Source of the DNA: Thelonectria olida | Lineage: Eukaryota; Ascomycota; Sordariomycetes; Hypocreales; Nectriaceae | Direction: 5' to 3' | NCBI GenBank assembly: GCA_020736575.1 | Contig: JAGPYM010000001.1 | Coordinates: forward strand, 744,001 to 808,000 | DNA length: 64,000 nt | Shown here: positions 44,885 to 57,760 of the stretch, piece after piece | Layout of the letters: the number at the start of each line of letters is the position of its first letter | Position numbering within the stretch: position 1 is the stretch's first letter | Program-made: the position numbers and the translations under genes | The notes under the pieces: model-generated | Databases searched by the model: none | Seen by the model: only the letters and a program-made list of their open reading frames with translations | What the model was told of the DNA's origin: nothing

Positions 44885-47377
44885 ATGAACCTGATTCTCC
44901 AGAGATCATTTACTTCTGCTTCTTCCCATTCTCGTAGAGTCATTCCCTCGCTTTCTCTGTCTCTTTTCCCGGCCCCGCACCTCGCTCCTAGTCGTCGTCC
45001 TCGACCTCCTATCCACTACTCGGGCATCCGCCCGATAACACAAACCCAAACGTCAACACCAAAGACGTCCAAAGCTTTACCCATGTCAAGCAACAACCAT
45101 CATGTCCAGGACGAGGTCCTGCGGCACAGCCTCGAGGATCCCGATGACTTCTGGCGTCACCAAGCCGAGCACCTCCACTGGCACAAGAAGTTCTCCTCCA
45201 CCATCCAGCTGACTCAGAAGACGCTCAAGAACGGCATCACCCATGACAGCTGGGAATGGTTCCCTGATGGCGAGATTTCGACCTGCTACAACTGCGTAGA
45301 TCGCCATGTTCTCGATGGCCACGGAGAATCGCCCGCCATCTACTTCGATAGCCCGGTTACCGGCACCAAGGAGACCTACACCTACAGAGAGCTGCTCGAA
45401 GAGGTCGAGGTTCTTGCCGGCGCTCTCAGAGAGGAGGGAGTCAAGAAGGGCGATGTTGTCATGTTATATAGTAAGTGATGCCAAACGAATCCATCGTACC
45501 ATCAACCAATGGTCTAACTCGGAGAAGTGCCAATGATTCCATCCGCTGTAATCGGAATCCTAGCAACCAACCGACTAGGAGCCATCCACTCTATTGTCTT
45601 TGGCGGCTTTGCTCCCAATGCCCTAGCACAACGTATCGACTCTTGCAAGCCAGTTGCTCTCTTGACGGCCTCGTGTGGCATAGATGGAAACAAGCCCCCC
45701 ATTAACTACCGGCCCTTGGTCGAGGAGGCCATATCCCTCGCCTCCCACAAGCCGAGCAAGACCGTTGTCTGGCAACGGGATCAACTCAGATGGCATCCCA
45801 TGAATAGGAATGCCGGCCAGTCTACCTGGCAAAAGGTTGTGCGAAGTGCCCGAGCACGCAATGTCAGAGCCGAATGTGTCCCTGTCAAGAGTACCGACCC
45901 TGTCTACATCATCCATACCTCTGGCACAACTGGTACTCCCAAGGGCGTCTTGCGTGATGCTGGAGGCCATGCCGTCGGTCTCCATCTCTCCATCAGCTAC
46001 CTCTTCAACATCCACGGACCCGGATGCGTTTCCTTCACAGCCTCTGACATCGGCTGGATCGTCGGCCACTCGTATATTGTGTATGGGCCTCTCCTCACGG
46101 GTGCTGCCACGGTTCTCTATGAGGGCAAACCGGTTGGCACCCCCGATGCGTCCGCATTTTGGCGTGTCATTGAGGAGTACAAAGTCAACACTATGTTCAC
46201 AGCACCAACAGCCCTTCGCGCAATCAAGCGTGATGACCCCGATAACAAATTATTCCATGAGGTTGGCAAACGAGGCGGTCTCAAGTCTCTCAAAGCCCTC
46301 TTCCTTGCCGGTGAGCGGTCGGAACCAACGCTCATTCAGAAGTACCAGGATCTTCTAGCGGAGCATGGTGCAAACGATGCTCACGTTATTGACAACTGGT
46401 GGTCTACCGAGGTCGGCTCTCCTATCACCGGTCGTGCTCTTGTCCCGCATGCGGGTAAGCACCGCAAGACAGATGTCCGCGACCACCCACCGCCTCACTT
46501 GAAGCCTGGTAGCGCTGGCAAGGCGATGCCCGGGTTCGACGTGAGAATCGTCGACGATGATGGCATGGAGGTCGAGAGAGGCTTGATGGGCAACATTGTG
46601 CTGGCCATGCCGCTAGCTCCAACTGGGTTCCGGACCCTGTGGCAAGATGAGGAGCGGTTCTGGAAGGGCTACTTGAAGAGATTCCAAGGCAAATGGATGG
46701 ATACCGGTGACTCGGGCTGGATCGACCAGCAGGGCTACATCCATGTGATGAGCCGAAACGACGATGTTTTGAACGTGAGCGCACATCGTCTGTCGAGTGG
46801 TAAGTGGAAGCCCCTTTCTATACTGCCAAGCCTACATAACGGCATCATGACTACAAGATGACACCCGCTTTCCCAACTTTCGGTTCCTTGTTTTTAACAT
46901 CTCGAGTTACTAATGTTTACCTGTTTAGGCTCCATCGAGCAAGCAATTGCTACTCACCCACTCATTGCCGAGTCGTGTGTTGTCGGTATCCCTGATTCCC
47001 TCAAGGGACAGATGCCCTTTGCTTTCATCACCCTGTCGACGGCAGACCATCCATCATCGGCCGTGCCTTGCCAGCAAATTGTGTCTGAGATCCAGAGCTT
47101 GGTTCGCAAACAAGTTGGGCCCATCGCCACTCTTGGTGGTATCATTCAGGGTAAGAGCATGATCCCCAAGACCCGATCGGGAAAGATGTTGCGGCGTCTT
47201 CTACGAGACATGGTGGAAAATGCCGTGCATGGAGAACTTGGCAAAGAGGTTGCAGTACCTAGCACTATTGAGGACGTATCGACAGTGGAGGTGGCGCGAA
47301 CCAAGATTGGGGAATACTTTGAGCTTAGGGGATCTAAGCATGGCGCTGTTGACGGCATGGTCAAGGCCAGGCTGTAA
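44885..47377 (+). CDS. Short-chain acyl-CoA synthetase (ACSS3 / propionyl-CoA synthetase type)
   Basis: Exons 44885-45470, 45528-46799 and 46929-47377 encode 768 residues. The enzyme activates propionate or acetate with ATP and CoA through an acyl-adenylate. Motifs: HTSGTTGTPKGV P-loop (about 325-336), the YEGKPVGTPD and NNWWSTEVGSP-like blocks (here DNWWSTEVGSP), TGD (...WMDTGDSGW), and the adenylating lysine K705 in TRSGKMLRR. The overall pattern (YNCVDRHV, DIGWIVGHSYIVYGPLL, SIEQAIATHPLIAE) fits ACSS3-type propionyl-CoA synthetases such as Aspergillus PcsA better than canonical FacA. Residues 1-66 are Ser/Arg/Pro-rich without acids and look like a mitochondrial presequence; an internal ATG at 45083 would give 702 residues, nearer the family norm. 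Introns are 57 and 129 nt; the first restores VVMLYMPMIP and the second HRLSSGSIEQA. Confidence 0.9.
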
Positions 47378-48912
47378 GCATGAGAGATGCTCAAGGCTGG
47401 CGGACTCCGTGGAGGATGAGGTAAAAGATACTTGTCAAGGCTATCAAGGCAGGTTTGAAAATGACGATTCACTTGGAGGAGATAGTTTAGGCCATTGTTT
47501 TCTTTGTATAGCGTCGTCGTTTCGAGGCTGAAGACTAGTCTCTCTCTCCTTGGACACAATCGTTCCGAGATGTCAAAAGAAACAGTTTCCTTGACCCCCG
47601 ATGTTCGGTGCACTTCGTTGATCTCCGTGACGGACATCTCTGGAAGATGGTGACAATACTTCAGTGCATGATCGTTGCATCTGCACTCTCCTGGCCACTG
47701 CTGGTTTGCGGAACATGGCACTGCAGGCAGCCATGACTGTTTCAGATTTTCCTTCAGGTGACATGCCCCGTGAGGCACTTTTCTGTTCCCTCTCTTTGGC
47801 TACAATGCCTCGTATCCTAACTTTGTATATCCATCCCATTTGTGTCTCCCTCAGTGCCAGGAGGAGAATATAGCCCAACCACCCCCCTCCCTTACACCCC
47901 TCGTATTGCGACTTGGTGTTACCCGATATGTCTTTTCAATCCTCTTTCTCCCGCCAGCCTCTGCGTGCTAACTAATGATCGACACAGGGGGGGGGGGGGA
48001 CGAAAACAGAGAAAGCTGGTCATGTCTCGGAATAATTGTTCGATTGGGCGCTACACAAAGCTGAAAAGTCTCCCATGTCACGAGGGGTGCCCTTCCCTCT
48101 CTTTTCTGAAGAAGCCTTGTCTCACCGCCGCTTTCTTAGCTCGCTGATGAAGCGGCGTTCCCTGTGCGATGGGGAAAACCTGGAATACGGAGGGGGTGGC
48201 GGCAGAAAGACGTGGCGTTTTGGGGTCTTCGTTCAGTAGCTTGGGCGCTTGGGGAGGCCAAGGTGAAGATGGGTAGGTCAGGTGTTGCTTCGAATGTTTC
48301 GCAGAAGGAATGTTCCGCAGAGAGAACTGGTTCTCTGGAGGACGGGCTTTGGACGAGTTTCTGCGGTTTCGTTTCCTTCGTTCGAGGCAACCAAGACTGT
48401 GAACGAGTTTACTCTTGGTTGTACGACGTTGGAGGGGAGGGTTCGAAACACGAGGAATACCGGTGCTAGCTGGCTCTTTTTGCCCCTCTGGTGTCTCACC
48501 GGAGGGATATCTAGAGAAGAGACGCATAGTTGGGGGTGAAAGGAAAAGAACATGCTGAAATTCAGAGATAGCCTCGCCCCATGGTCCGCGAGGACCGCCC
48601 ACTATCCGGGCTCTTTCTTGTGCGCACATATGCTCATGAATCCGTGAAACCAAAAAGAAGCCATGCCACCCATCCAGTCTATCTGTCGTATCAAATCATG
48701 CAAGCCAGCCTATCTCCCTGTCTCCATCCCCTCTTGGTGCAAAACGCAGTGATTATGCTGTGCTACAATAGCCACGAAAGAAGGAACAATTCCGCCCAGT
48801 CCCATATGCCCATGCAATCGCGCCTCATGAACCCACACACTTGTCTCTCGTCTTCTTTGCGAGTGGCTGGTGATACTGTGAGGGAACTACTCGCTCACGA
48901 GGTATGGTGTTG
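47378..48912. other. Convergent 3' interval, acyl-CoA synthetase / BRCT gene
   Basis: 1.5 kb between convergent stop codons. It carries a G13 run (47987-47999) and no recognised gene. Two overlapping open frames at about 48.1-48.65 kb, one on each strand, have no motifs. Confidence 0.55.
47987..47999 (+). repeat. G13 homopolymer
   Basis: Thirteen consecutive G bases in noncoding DNA; the length is liable to sequencing error. Confidence 0.9.
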
Positions 48913-49819
48913 TCAGGCTTGAGGGGTCTGCTTGGAGAAGAGTCCGTAGACGCTCCCTTGGCCCTTGGGAGCGATCTTGGTGCTTGAGAAACGAGCCTCT
49001 GGCAACCTCTTGCCAACTTTGAGGCTCTCGAGGACCCTTTTCGATGTCAGCTACCTGATCAACCATTCTCATGAATAGGGTGTGGACAACCGCTCACCAT
49101 TCCACACCAACAAACTTGACGCCAGCTCCTCCAACCTTTTTGATTTCCTTGTCCAACTTCCCCCCCGCCAATCCTCCTCCCCCAGCAGCAGACCGGCCCA
49201 GGATGACGTGCGTCACACGTCGCCGGCCCAGGTGCAGAGACATCTGGGCCCCGTTCTCCGTGAGCAGATGCTTGAGCTTGTGGTCCGACACGAGAGGAAA
49301 CGTGCTCCCGTTGACGAAAACCACCAGCCCGTCAAAGATTTTCCTCTCGGCCTTGCCCGCCTCGCGCTCCTCGTCTTCCCGGCGACGCTTCTCCATCAGT
49401 GCCTCCTCTCCGGTGGTGTGTCCGCCGTCGTCGCCGGGGTTGCCCAGGCTCTCCTGCATCTTGCCCGGCTGCACGAGCATGTCTCTCACGCTCCGACAGG
49501 CGCGCTCCCGGACGGCTTTGGGCACCAGCGTCCTGTGCTCGCCGACCCAGTCCTCGGAGCCGGCGCCCCATGTGTCGCTCAGGCGCTCGCCGCCGGATGC
49601 GCCGTCGCGGAACTGGCTGTTGAGCTTGAGGTTGCGCGAGTTGCGCCAGCCGGTGCCCGGAGTAGTCTCTGGGCGCTGGTGGCCGGTCGAGGAGGAGTTC
49701 CATGGGTCAAAGTAGGCGCCGTGGAGAGGCTGGGCAGCTTTTTTGGGAGATGGTTTCCGTTGGTGTTGATGTCTTTGAACTTGTTGGCCACTAGGGGGCG
49801 GTGGTTGTGGTGGTGGCAT
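48913..49819 (-). CDS. Single BRCT-domain protein, probable DNA-damage-response factor
   Basis: Exons 49819-49098 and 49036-48913 encode 281 residues. The N-terminal 150 residues are low-complexity and charged, with YFDPWNSSSTGHQRPE and an acidic/basic helix (EEALMEKRRREDEEREAGKAERK). A BRCT domain follows (about 159-260): KIFDGLVVFVNGST, HKLKHLLTENGAQMSLHLGRRRVTHVIL, and VKFVGVEW-VLESLKVGKRLPE, which carries the conserved Trp rebuilt by splicing. It ends SVYGLFSKQTPQA. BRCT domains bind phosphopeptides or other BRCTs in DNA repair and checkpoint proteins; the start resembles the BRCT of Rev1 but no polymerase part follows. The 61-nt intron has a GCTGAC branch. ATG 49819 is the first in frame, in good context. 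A glycine-rich loop (AAGGGGLAGG) is inserted inside the BRCT. Confidence 0.85.
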
Positions 49820-50909
49820 TGTCGAGCTGTGCCGCTGTCTTTCTTTTTGCTTTTTCTTTGGGGGTTTTGGTGCGTGTACGGCTGTATAGGTGGCCACTAG
49901 TCGATCCCGTACTCGTTTCAGATCCCCTTGGATGAAGTCGTTGAAGATAGGCGCCGACCAGCCAGTATAGGCATCATGGAGGTGAATCGTACAGCTGACG
50001 TTACCGAGGCAGTGACGGGCTTCTCTTCCAGGCTCCCCTCCCTCTTCGCAAAAATCTCCGACCTTGTCTGACCTTCGTCTGACTCTCCATGCCCACTCCC
50101 CAGTTTTGGGCCGCGTGGCGCGTGCGAGACTCGGATGGGTTGTCACTCAGAAACGCGAAGTCACATGAGAGCGAGTCATTATCAGTTTGAAAGGGAACTT
50201 TGGTAGTGAGGCTACCCTATACCTCCCGTCGAGTCGGGAACAACCCCATCCATCACATCACGTCAGCTCACTCACTACGACGAAGTCATCACTCAAACTC
50301 GCACGATCGACATCACCATCAACCTGGTATTATCCCTGGTCATTGATTACGGCGACTGAAAAACCACGACCAACACCCGAATAGCCTATTCGGAAAGGCC
50401 GTCTCCGGATCACACCATGGCATGGCCTACGCACTCCTCGCTCCTCGATCCTACCTGTGTAACAGAGCCGCTCAGCTCACTCACCTCAATACAGACCAGA
50501 TATCCTCATTCTCATCTCCGTGCCCCTGGTCTCGAATAACGCACGGCAAATCTCTCCACAAAAAAAAAAGAAGAAGGGAAAAAAAAAAAACGAAGTGTCA
50601 GTGTCCTACCCCCCTGCCTCCTCATTTCCAACACTGTCGAGCTGCATGCAAAGAGGGCTTGCTGCAATCATGTTGCGCATCACCTCGGGAGGGGGGCATA
50701 TTAGGCGAGGCAAGGGCAAGACAAGAGGCGAGCAGCAAAAGCAAGGCACGAAATAGTCCCCGTCAGTGAGTCTCGCCTCTGCGTGTGTTAAATTGTTTGC
50801 TTTTGGAGGAAGAAAAAAACCAGTGCAATGATGCAGATGCCAACTGCAAAAGCACAGACGCTGCATTTCATCTCAGACTTGCGCATCTCCAGCTCACACG
50901 CCCCCCAAT

Positions 50910-50938
50910 AAGAAGAAGAAGAAGAAGAAGAAGAAGAA
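50910..50938. repeat. AGA trinucleotide microsatellite
   Basis: About nine to ten AGA units in a row. A simple repeat. Confidence 0.9.
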
Positions 50939-51311
50939 AAACGAGGGGAGAGAGGGACGGAGAGAAACACATGGGCAGCAGGGACACATGGGCAGCAGCA
51001 GAATCTCTACGACACAGGAACCGGCATAACGCACGCGCATGTAGACATCCGAAGGAATAACCGTACATCAAAGGCACAGGACATGCTGTCGGCAATGGGC
51101 ATGACTGGTAGCGGCAGATACCTACGATTGACATCAGCCTCATAAGCAAGCAAGCAACAGGCATCAAACCTACATACAAACATGACGGCCAGTACCCTAC
51201 AGTACAGTAGTTACATGACATGGCATGACATGTAGGCATGGTGGCCACTGACATCGGCATATATCCATGTGCATATACACTACAGACATACAAGCAGCAT
51301 GCGAGAGGGGT

Positions 51312-51341
51312 CCTTGCTTGCCTTGCCTTGCCTTGCCTTGC
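51312..51341. repeat. CTTGC pentanucleotide repeat
   Basis: About five CTTGC units, preceded by a related CTTG word. A simple repeat. Confidence 0.85.
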
Positions 51342-54300
51342 ATTTTGCAGCTCGCACTCTGCATTTCGTCTGCCGGCTGCGGCGGCCTTGGCCTACTCGC
51401 AGATCCATTGTTTGCGATATCGTTCTCTTGCAATTTTCGTCTCTGCCATGGGAATCCCTTCCTCGACCACCTTCACTCTTCAGCTCGGCCGAGAGGAGGC
51501 ATCCAGCATGACCCCGAAAATGCCCAATGCTTTTGTCTTGCCTTCCTTTCCTTTCCTTTCCGCTCCCACGCGGGACGCACTGCCCAACACGTCGTCAAAA
51601 AGCCCAATATACGTGATAAATGACCTCGAAACACGTGGACCTGCTCAGACAACTAGGATCCTATGCGCGGGAATCCCTGACGCCCCCGTACATCCCCCCT
51701 ATGTCTCCGTATCCTCGTATCTTCTTGATATCCCGTCTGGGGCACATCACACAAGGAATCTATCGACCTCAGCTTGTCCCTGTCATAGCCCATTTGGCCA
51801 CGCTCGTTCGTTGACGCAATCCCACCCGCAGCTTGCTTTGGACAAATCGCCTGTCGTCGTGCCCATGTCTCCAAATCATTCAGCCAGCCAACAGCTCCCC
51901 CCAGGGCTCATCTCATCCTCAAACCCTCCCGCTGCAAACCCAACCCGGTCCGAGTGCCTGGGCTATCGAATGGGAATTATCTTGCCAGGATGAACGGACC
52001 TCTGATCCAGTAGATTCCTCTTCTCTCCTCCTTGATCATCATCACCACCGCCAGCCATTTCACTTTTCGCCCAGCACCCAGCCCCTGCCCCTCCTCCCAG
52101 CCTCAGCGTCGAAACTCCGAGCCGAGCGCCATACGAATACACACCCCTTCCCTGCTCATGATTGTTCCCTTCACCCACCTTTCATTGCTACCAACATCTG
52201 TTTGCATTGCCTGTCTTTCTTTTTTTACTGCTCACCGTGCCCTCAAGACAAGGATCGGAGCCAAGACCGGTCAGCAGGTATCGAGTACATCGCCTCAAAG
52301 TCACGAAAAGAAAAAAAAAACGATCAACCGTCTCACCAGGTTGCTTGTGGGCTGGCCACACACTCCCCTCCAACCACAACCAGGGAGCCAGCCGCTTCAG
52401 CACCTTTGCCCTGCACATATGCGGATCATACCTGCAGCCCGCACCCCATTGACTTGACTGCTGAACTTTGTTGACCTATCGTACCCCAACTCTGCCGATA
52501 TGAATATACGTCGAAGCGACGGAACACCGCTGCCGAGTGGACTTTGCATCTTTGGCTGCATGGAGCATGCAAAATGACAAGTTGACAAGGTCCAAGGGGC
52601 GACTCAAACGTCTTTGACATGCCATCGTCACGGCAAACGAGCGAGCCAAAGGCGGGGGATGCGCCCATATGCCTCACAGAATGCCCCTCCATCGCCAGCC
52701 CTTCGTCGTCCACTGCTATCTCCCACCCCAACGTTATCCCATCGCCAATCGTTGTTCTGCCTTCCCGGAATGCTCCCGAAATGTCAGCGCATGTTGATCA
52801 CTCCCGGCAACGGTTCCGGCTCACCATCAAAGATGGAGAAGCACCCTTTGAAATGGGCACCTATTCCCGGTTGTCCAAGGCCATCTTCGGGTCTGGTCTC
52901 CCCTCATTTGTACATATTCGTGCATATGTACGTACTGGAGAATGCCACCCCGTACATTAGCTGGCAGCCGTGGCAGGTGGACCACGGACCATGGCTTTGC
53001 TTCCCCTCCCTTCCCGAGCTGCGCGCTGCTGTGCGGGAAGACTAATGTAGGCAGAACGAGAGCTAGATCCTCACCCTTTTCTTCAACGACGTGATTCTCA
53101 GCTCAACGGCCCTCTCATTTTCGCCTCATGTACCAAGTAAAGCCTTCAGCAAAGCTCCATCGTCTGGAACCCTCGAGAACTGACGTGGACCCCATTGTCA
53201 TAACTCCGCCCACCATACTACATCCTTCAATTTTCTTCATCACGATGGACCCGGCAATATCTCGATGCGAGCGGCCCGGGTTACACAATCCAAGGCCGAC
53301 TTTGATTGTGAATCCTCGTGGTCTCGTACCAGCCCAATGCGGAGTACATGATGAGGTCGACGGCCCCGGGATGCTGACAGGGAGCGACAACCGCCGATTG
53401 CTCTGCTTGCTTTCTTTCTTTGGGATCTGTTTCGTCGTTGTTCGGCGGGGCCACCAGGTGAGTTGGCAAGGAAGTGGTGTCGTTATCATGGGCCCTCGTG
53501 CATGCACATGCAAGGGAGGGGGGTTGTTCTAAGACAGGTGCCTCTCACACACCCGTAGGTATTTCGAGGCCACGGAGTAGCGGTGAGAGCAACACTAGAC
53601 CCTAACGAGTCCGATTCGGGGCCCGAGAGAGAAAAAAAAACCAGCGAAGGTTCTGCTGGCGGTTTCCCTCCTGGGCCCGGCGTGAGAGTTTATTGTTGTC
53701 GAGTGAAAGGACGACGAGATTTCATGTTACAGGTCCGGAGACGCACACTTTCAGGAACCGAAGTGAGGTTGGAGGAAGCGAGATGCGCATGCAAGCATCA
53801 AGTCAGATCTAGGACAAGCGCAACCTTGGAGGGACAGCACAGGAGCGCACTAAGCGCTGCCAGATCGCATCTGGGGGTCAAGAAGCGCAGCGGCAGCATG
53901 TGCACAGAGCCGTCTTTGGAGGATGGGGGACGTGGGATGGGTGTGTGTGGAGGGCAGAGCACGTCGGAGGGTGCTGAGTGAAATATCCCGGAGCTGGCGC
54001 GTTGAATGTCGCCGACAAAGTGTGGACCTGCGGCGAGGACTGCTCCCATCCATTTCTTCTTCAACTCGGTCCTACGCCACGGCCGTGCAGACAGTGAAGA
54101 ATTCGTGGGAGTCGTGAGAGCCAAGACGCGGACACTCGTCGTCTAGCGCCAATGCAACGCCATTCCCCGTTTAGTCACGGCGTCGTCCACTGGCGTCCCA
54201 TTTGAAGCGGACCGTTGTCCACGGCATGCAAAGCACATGCAGAGTGAGCCAGCGGATGGGTGAGCTTCTTTGCTTGGCTGTGTGTTGGCAAACGACCTTG

Positions 54301-57300
54301 ACGGTTGACCATGTCCCCTATGCCGAGTGGCCCCCAAGTCGCAGTCAGTCAATCATTTTGATGAGGCATCAAACCGGAAGCCAATGGGGGCCATGTTGAG
54401 TGCCCATGATGTTGCCTCATTTAAACTCTTGAGCCATTGAGCAGGCGAGTCTGGTCACGGAATGATGAGTTGATGATACAGAGATAAATCAATACTACCC
54501 CGGTAAGTTCAACAGGCTTGAGGACCCAATGGCCCATCAGCCAATGGAAATGCAAGGATCTCGTGGATTCGGTTTCTGTGCGTTGGGGGTGGTTGCGCTG
54601 GCGGTCCTGGCGTGGATGTGGTGGTGGTGTGCCAGAGACGTGGTGGGCGCTCATTGGGTTGGTTGAAAGTCAGCGGCCCGGCCTAGTATCAATACCAGCA
54701 AGCCAGCCCGGGCCTCAGACAACTGCTGATGAACTCGAGCACGGAGGTACGCGGCCAGTGGTTTTTCGAGAGCTGTCCTCGCTCTTGCGGAATGCCTGTC
54801 CATTGATGTGTCATTGAGTCGTTTACGAGCGAGGTGTTTTCTCTGGAGCTAGAGAATTGCCTCGGATCATGGGCTGCGGGGAAATGGTCACTTCCCGAAG
54901 CCCCCGCTGGTGTGTCGATACTGCGAAGCCAGGTGCGTGCGAGAGCGGACAACTTTTGGAACGGGTGGCCAGTAAACCCGAAATCCGAATATTCGCCCAA
55001 GTCCTTGTCCAAGTGTTGGCCGTGAAGGTGCCATGTGGGAACCTTTGTGACCTCCAGGCTCAACAACTGCCCTATTCAATCCGTACTGTGCCCATCTCGC
55101 ATCTGACAGCAAGACGAACGGGTAGACTAACGCCAGCATCCCCACCAAAGAGCGTAGCCTGCGGCCGGCGTGCAAGTAAGTGGAGGCGCCGGCAGGGAAA
55201 AGTGGCGACTTGGAAGTGGTAATCCTTGGCCTTCCGATCCCCCACGACGGGCGGGACAATGAAATCGACCGGACAGAGCCTGGTGGTTGGCCGGCTCAGA
55301 AAACAAAGGGCTGGGCATGGAGGGCTGGGGTCTTTGAAACGTCCAAGCAGGCCCCCCAGTCCGCTCTTCCCGATCTCGCTGCACTTTTGATTGGCCATGT
55401 TCTGGATATGCACTACATAGCCGCTGTGCAGGTCATGCAAGTGCTCAAGCCAACATGATCCCCTCTCCATCCCTGTCGCCGGCTGCAGGGACTCCGGGCC
55501 AGAAGCACAGAAGGGCGCTGGCGAGCAATCGAAGCTCAGCCCTCCCGAGGGCGTGCAGACGACATGGACATGGGAACAACGGATGATGACGGGAGACATG
55601 CACTCCTCACGCCATGATGAGGATAGCAACATTGAAGCAAACTCGCGGATCCTGGCGAGCTGGGGTTTTGTGGATGAAGCGTTTCGTATCCGGCTTTTGG
55701 CTCTCTAAGGCTGAGACAGTTGTAAAGAAGTTGGGGGAGAAATGGAAATTCTCACCCGAGGTTGTAGCACACGGAAACTTGACGTTTGAGTCAAAGTCGG
55801 CGTATGCGGACGCTTCCTTCTTATCACGTGTGCTGCACTTCCCGAGGCTTGCATGGCTCCTTGGACTCAAAGTCTTTAATTTCCAATTGCCTATTACGGA
55901 TCGTCAGTAATTAGTAGGTAGGCTTGAGATCTGCCGCTCAGTTGCGAAATCGACTATCAACTGCAACTCAAGATTTGAGATCGTCGTAACCACCCTGCCA
56001 TGCCATTCTTGGTCAATGCTTGGTTATGCTGTTTAGCAATTTGATCTGGCCATGACAAATGAGGTGGCGTCGTTGAGGGAGATAGAATATCGGTTGCATT
56101 TGTCCCCCCACTGAGGTGAATAGATTAGAGACGAGAACTGAAGTTGTTCAGCTGATACTTGCAGTGGCCAATTGACAATAACTAGAGCCTAGTTCCTTGA
56201 AGAATTCGAGTTGATGCGGAAACAAACGGGCAAGTAATTGGATTGTCCGGGTCAAGGGTTAATTAATGAAGGTCAGCGGTTGGCTCGAATTCCCGCGGTT
56301 TTGACATCCAACTAGTCGCGTATGACATGCATGATGGATGAGGCTCTCGGAATCGCCTTGAGGACGCAGGAACCTTGACTGACGAGCCCCCCCATCGAAG
56401 ATGAAGAAGAAGCACCGACAGAAGAGGGCGCGCGGCAGCGACATCTCGGAGATCCGGGGAGTCACTCAATCCAGGGCGCCACAAGCCGGCTTCTGGTAGA
56501 ATTTCAATGTACAATGACGAGGCTGGGCGTCACGGTTACGGGCTAGCGGCGACCAGATTGATTCTCATGGTACGATGTCGGTTCAAGAAAAAGCAAATAT
56601 ATTTCCTTCTGGCCTGTGTTATGCGTTGTTGTCAGAGCCATGTTAGAGAGAACGAGCCTGGTGTGCGGGTATATCCGACCCATCATGGGACGAGGAGTTG
56701 GTGAGACGGACAGGAAACCCCAACAGACGAAGCGGGGTAGCTTTGCCATCAGCGACGGCGAAAAAAGAGGCTGGGCTGGACCGGACCCGAGCCGGGGCTC
56801 TTGTCTCGCCCCAAGACCTCTGTGTCATGATGGACTATCCTGAGTGAGACAAAGCCTGGATCGAGGACCCAAAGAGGCTCGTCGAGGGCTCGGGTTGATA
56901 ATGTGGCTGGCCATGTGTCCCCCGTTGAAACGTGCTGGGCGACCCGTCACAGCCAGTCGGGGCCGGCCAGCTGTCAAGCCCTCCCGACACGAAAGACACG
57001 GCGGGCGCTCTAGTTGGCTGAAGAGGGCGCCTGATCTTGATAGCGATCCTCAGCAGACGCGGGCCTGGGCTGATGGTCAGACGCGGTTCTGCGAAGTTGT
57101 TAATGCACAATATCATTTCGTGTCACAATTCCGCATGGCACACTTGCGCTGACACATCCATGGGAGACTGTGGAATATCTTTCGGAAGAGAGGCACAAAT
57201 GGAAAAAAAAAAAAAGGAATAAAAACCCTCGCATTCCATATCCCTGTCTAGCTCGCAAACAGCTCGACTTCCAACACCGAGATCCCTGGAGAGGGAGTGA

Positions 57301-57748
57301 CGCCGCAGGATAGTCATGATCGGATTCGTGGCTAGTTGAACCCAATGTGTATGGCGGGCGTGGTTGCGAGAGTGAGGCGACAAGAACCAGGATAGGAGAC
57401 CTGGCTCCCTTGGTTGATGGTAGGGGTTGAAGTTGGAGTTAGGGTGTTCGGTGCGAAGTACCGGTACCTACGGGTTGCTTGAGGGGCGGCGCTTGCCTGC
57501 CACAGTGCGCGTGTTCCCCTGCCCCCTTCAAGTGTCAACGGAGCCGGGATTGGCCATTCCTGGACAGACTTGCGAGATTCATCTCTGAGCTGGGTGAGAG
57601 GGAGGTTGCGAGGATCAGTGCCCACTTGGAGTGAGCAGCTTCTTTTTTGCGTGGTGTGCAAGATGTTGTGGGGGTGGCGGTGGGAAAGAAGAAGGGCGCG
57701 ATTGCATGTTGTTTGTTTGTTGGAGCGGTCTCTTCAGCCGTTGGTCCC

Positions 57749-57760
57749 TTTTTTTTTTTT
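57749..57760 (+). repeat. T12 homopolymer in a longer pyrimidine tract
   Basis: Twelve T bases are followed by CTTTTTTTCTTTCCCCCC, in a pyrimidine tract of about 35 bases. Confidence 0.85.

Noticed and set aside
49820..50146. N-terminal extension of the BRCT protein to 50146
   Set aside because: The frame is open but contains no ATG before 49819; the extension could only start at GTG, and its sequence is low-complexity.
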